NCBI GenBank assembly: GCA_029907285.1
Contig: JARYMD010000238.1
Span: 1 to 6,748, forward strand
Reading direction: 5' to 3'
Length of the DNA: 6,748 nucleotides
DNA from: Verrucomicrobiota bacterium
GTDB lineage: Bacteria; Verrucomicrobiota; Verrucomicrobiia; Limisphaerales; J093
The notes below the pieces were generated by a model that worked only from the letters and a program-made list of their open reading frames with translations, did no database searches and was not told where the DNA came from. The translations under genes were made by a program, and so were the position numbers. How positions within the stretch are numbered: position 1 is the stretch's first letter; each line of letters starts with the position of its first letter. Shown here one piece after another: positions 6,697 through 6,748 of this stretch.

Positions 6697-6748
6697 TTGA
6701 ACGTTGTACGTTGAACGTTGTACGTTGAGCGTTGTACGTTGAGCGTTG
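6697..6748. repeat. Heptamer tandem repeat (TTGAACG / TTGTACG), continues past window
   Basis: Seven full 7-bp units and three bases of an eighth follow without a break: TTGAACG, TTGTACG, TTGAACG, TTGTACG, TTGAGCG, TTGTACG, TTGAGCG, TTG. Every second unit is TTGTACG, so the array also reads as a 14-bp repeat, with A-to-G drift in the odd units after the first two. The left boundary is sharp at 6697; the right end is cut by the window. Short heptamer arrays in spacers are known from several bacterial groups, for example the STRR repeats of cyanobacteria. There are no unique spacers, so it is not a CRISPR array. Confidence 0.9.

Noticed and set aside
6697..6748. Possible CRISPR array
   Set aside because: The repeat units are contiguous heptamers with no spacers.

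Overview
The window looks like chromosomal DNA from a GC-rich, Gram-negative-type bacterium with many secreted proteins. My best guess is Verrucomicrobiota or a close PVC relative. The pointers are the style of the RecN protein (IASSGEMARVMLALK signature), a secreted choice-of-anchor E protein ending in a CT-x-GFW-x-NKNG domain, TTGAACG-type heptamer repeats, and the absence of strong Shine-Dalgarno motifs before all four genes. This placement rests on remembered family resemblance, not on a search. There is no rRNA, tRNA, CRISPR array, insertion sequence or phage gene.

Layout. (1) Positions 1-685, minus strand: a metallo-beta-lactamase-fold hydrolase, PhnP-like, whose C-terminal end lies outside the window. 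(2) Positions 778-2493, plus strand: recN, the SMC-like DNA repair ATPase, divergent from the hydrolase across a 92-bp gap. (3) Positions 2650-4299, plus strand: an exported CocE/NonD (peptidase S15-like) serine hydrolase with a complete catalytic triad. (4) Positions 4300-4884: a 585-bp non-coding stretch. It holds a nested inverted repeat of about 78 nt, then an AT-rich promoter (TTGACA-16-TAATAT) overlaid with several dyad symmetries, then a leader of about 180 nt. (5) Positions 4885-6531, plus strand: an exported multidomain surface-type protein made of a choice-of-anchor E domain, two Ig/PKD-like segments and a CTIGFWRNKNG domain, with no recognisable C-terminal anchor. (6) Positions 6532-6748: non-coding, ending in a heptamer tandem repeat that runs off the right edge.

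The four genes do not form an obvious pathway or operon. The first two are housekeeping-type genes. The last two encode unrelated exported proteins with their own upstream regions. I see no defence, biosynthetic or mobile system. The least explained parts are the 4300-4884 regulatory and structured region with the anchor-less secreted protein behind it, and the heptamer repeat at the right end.
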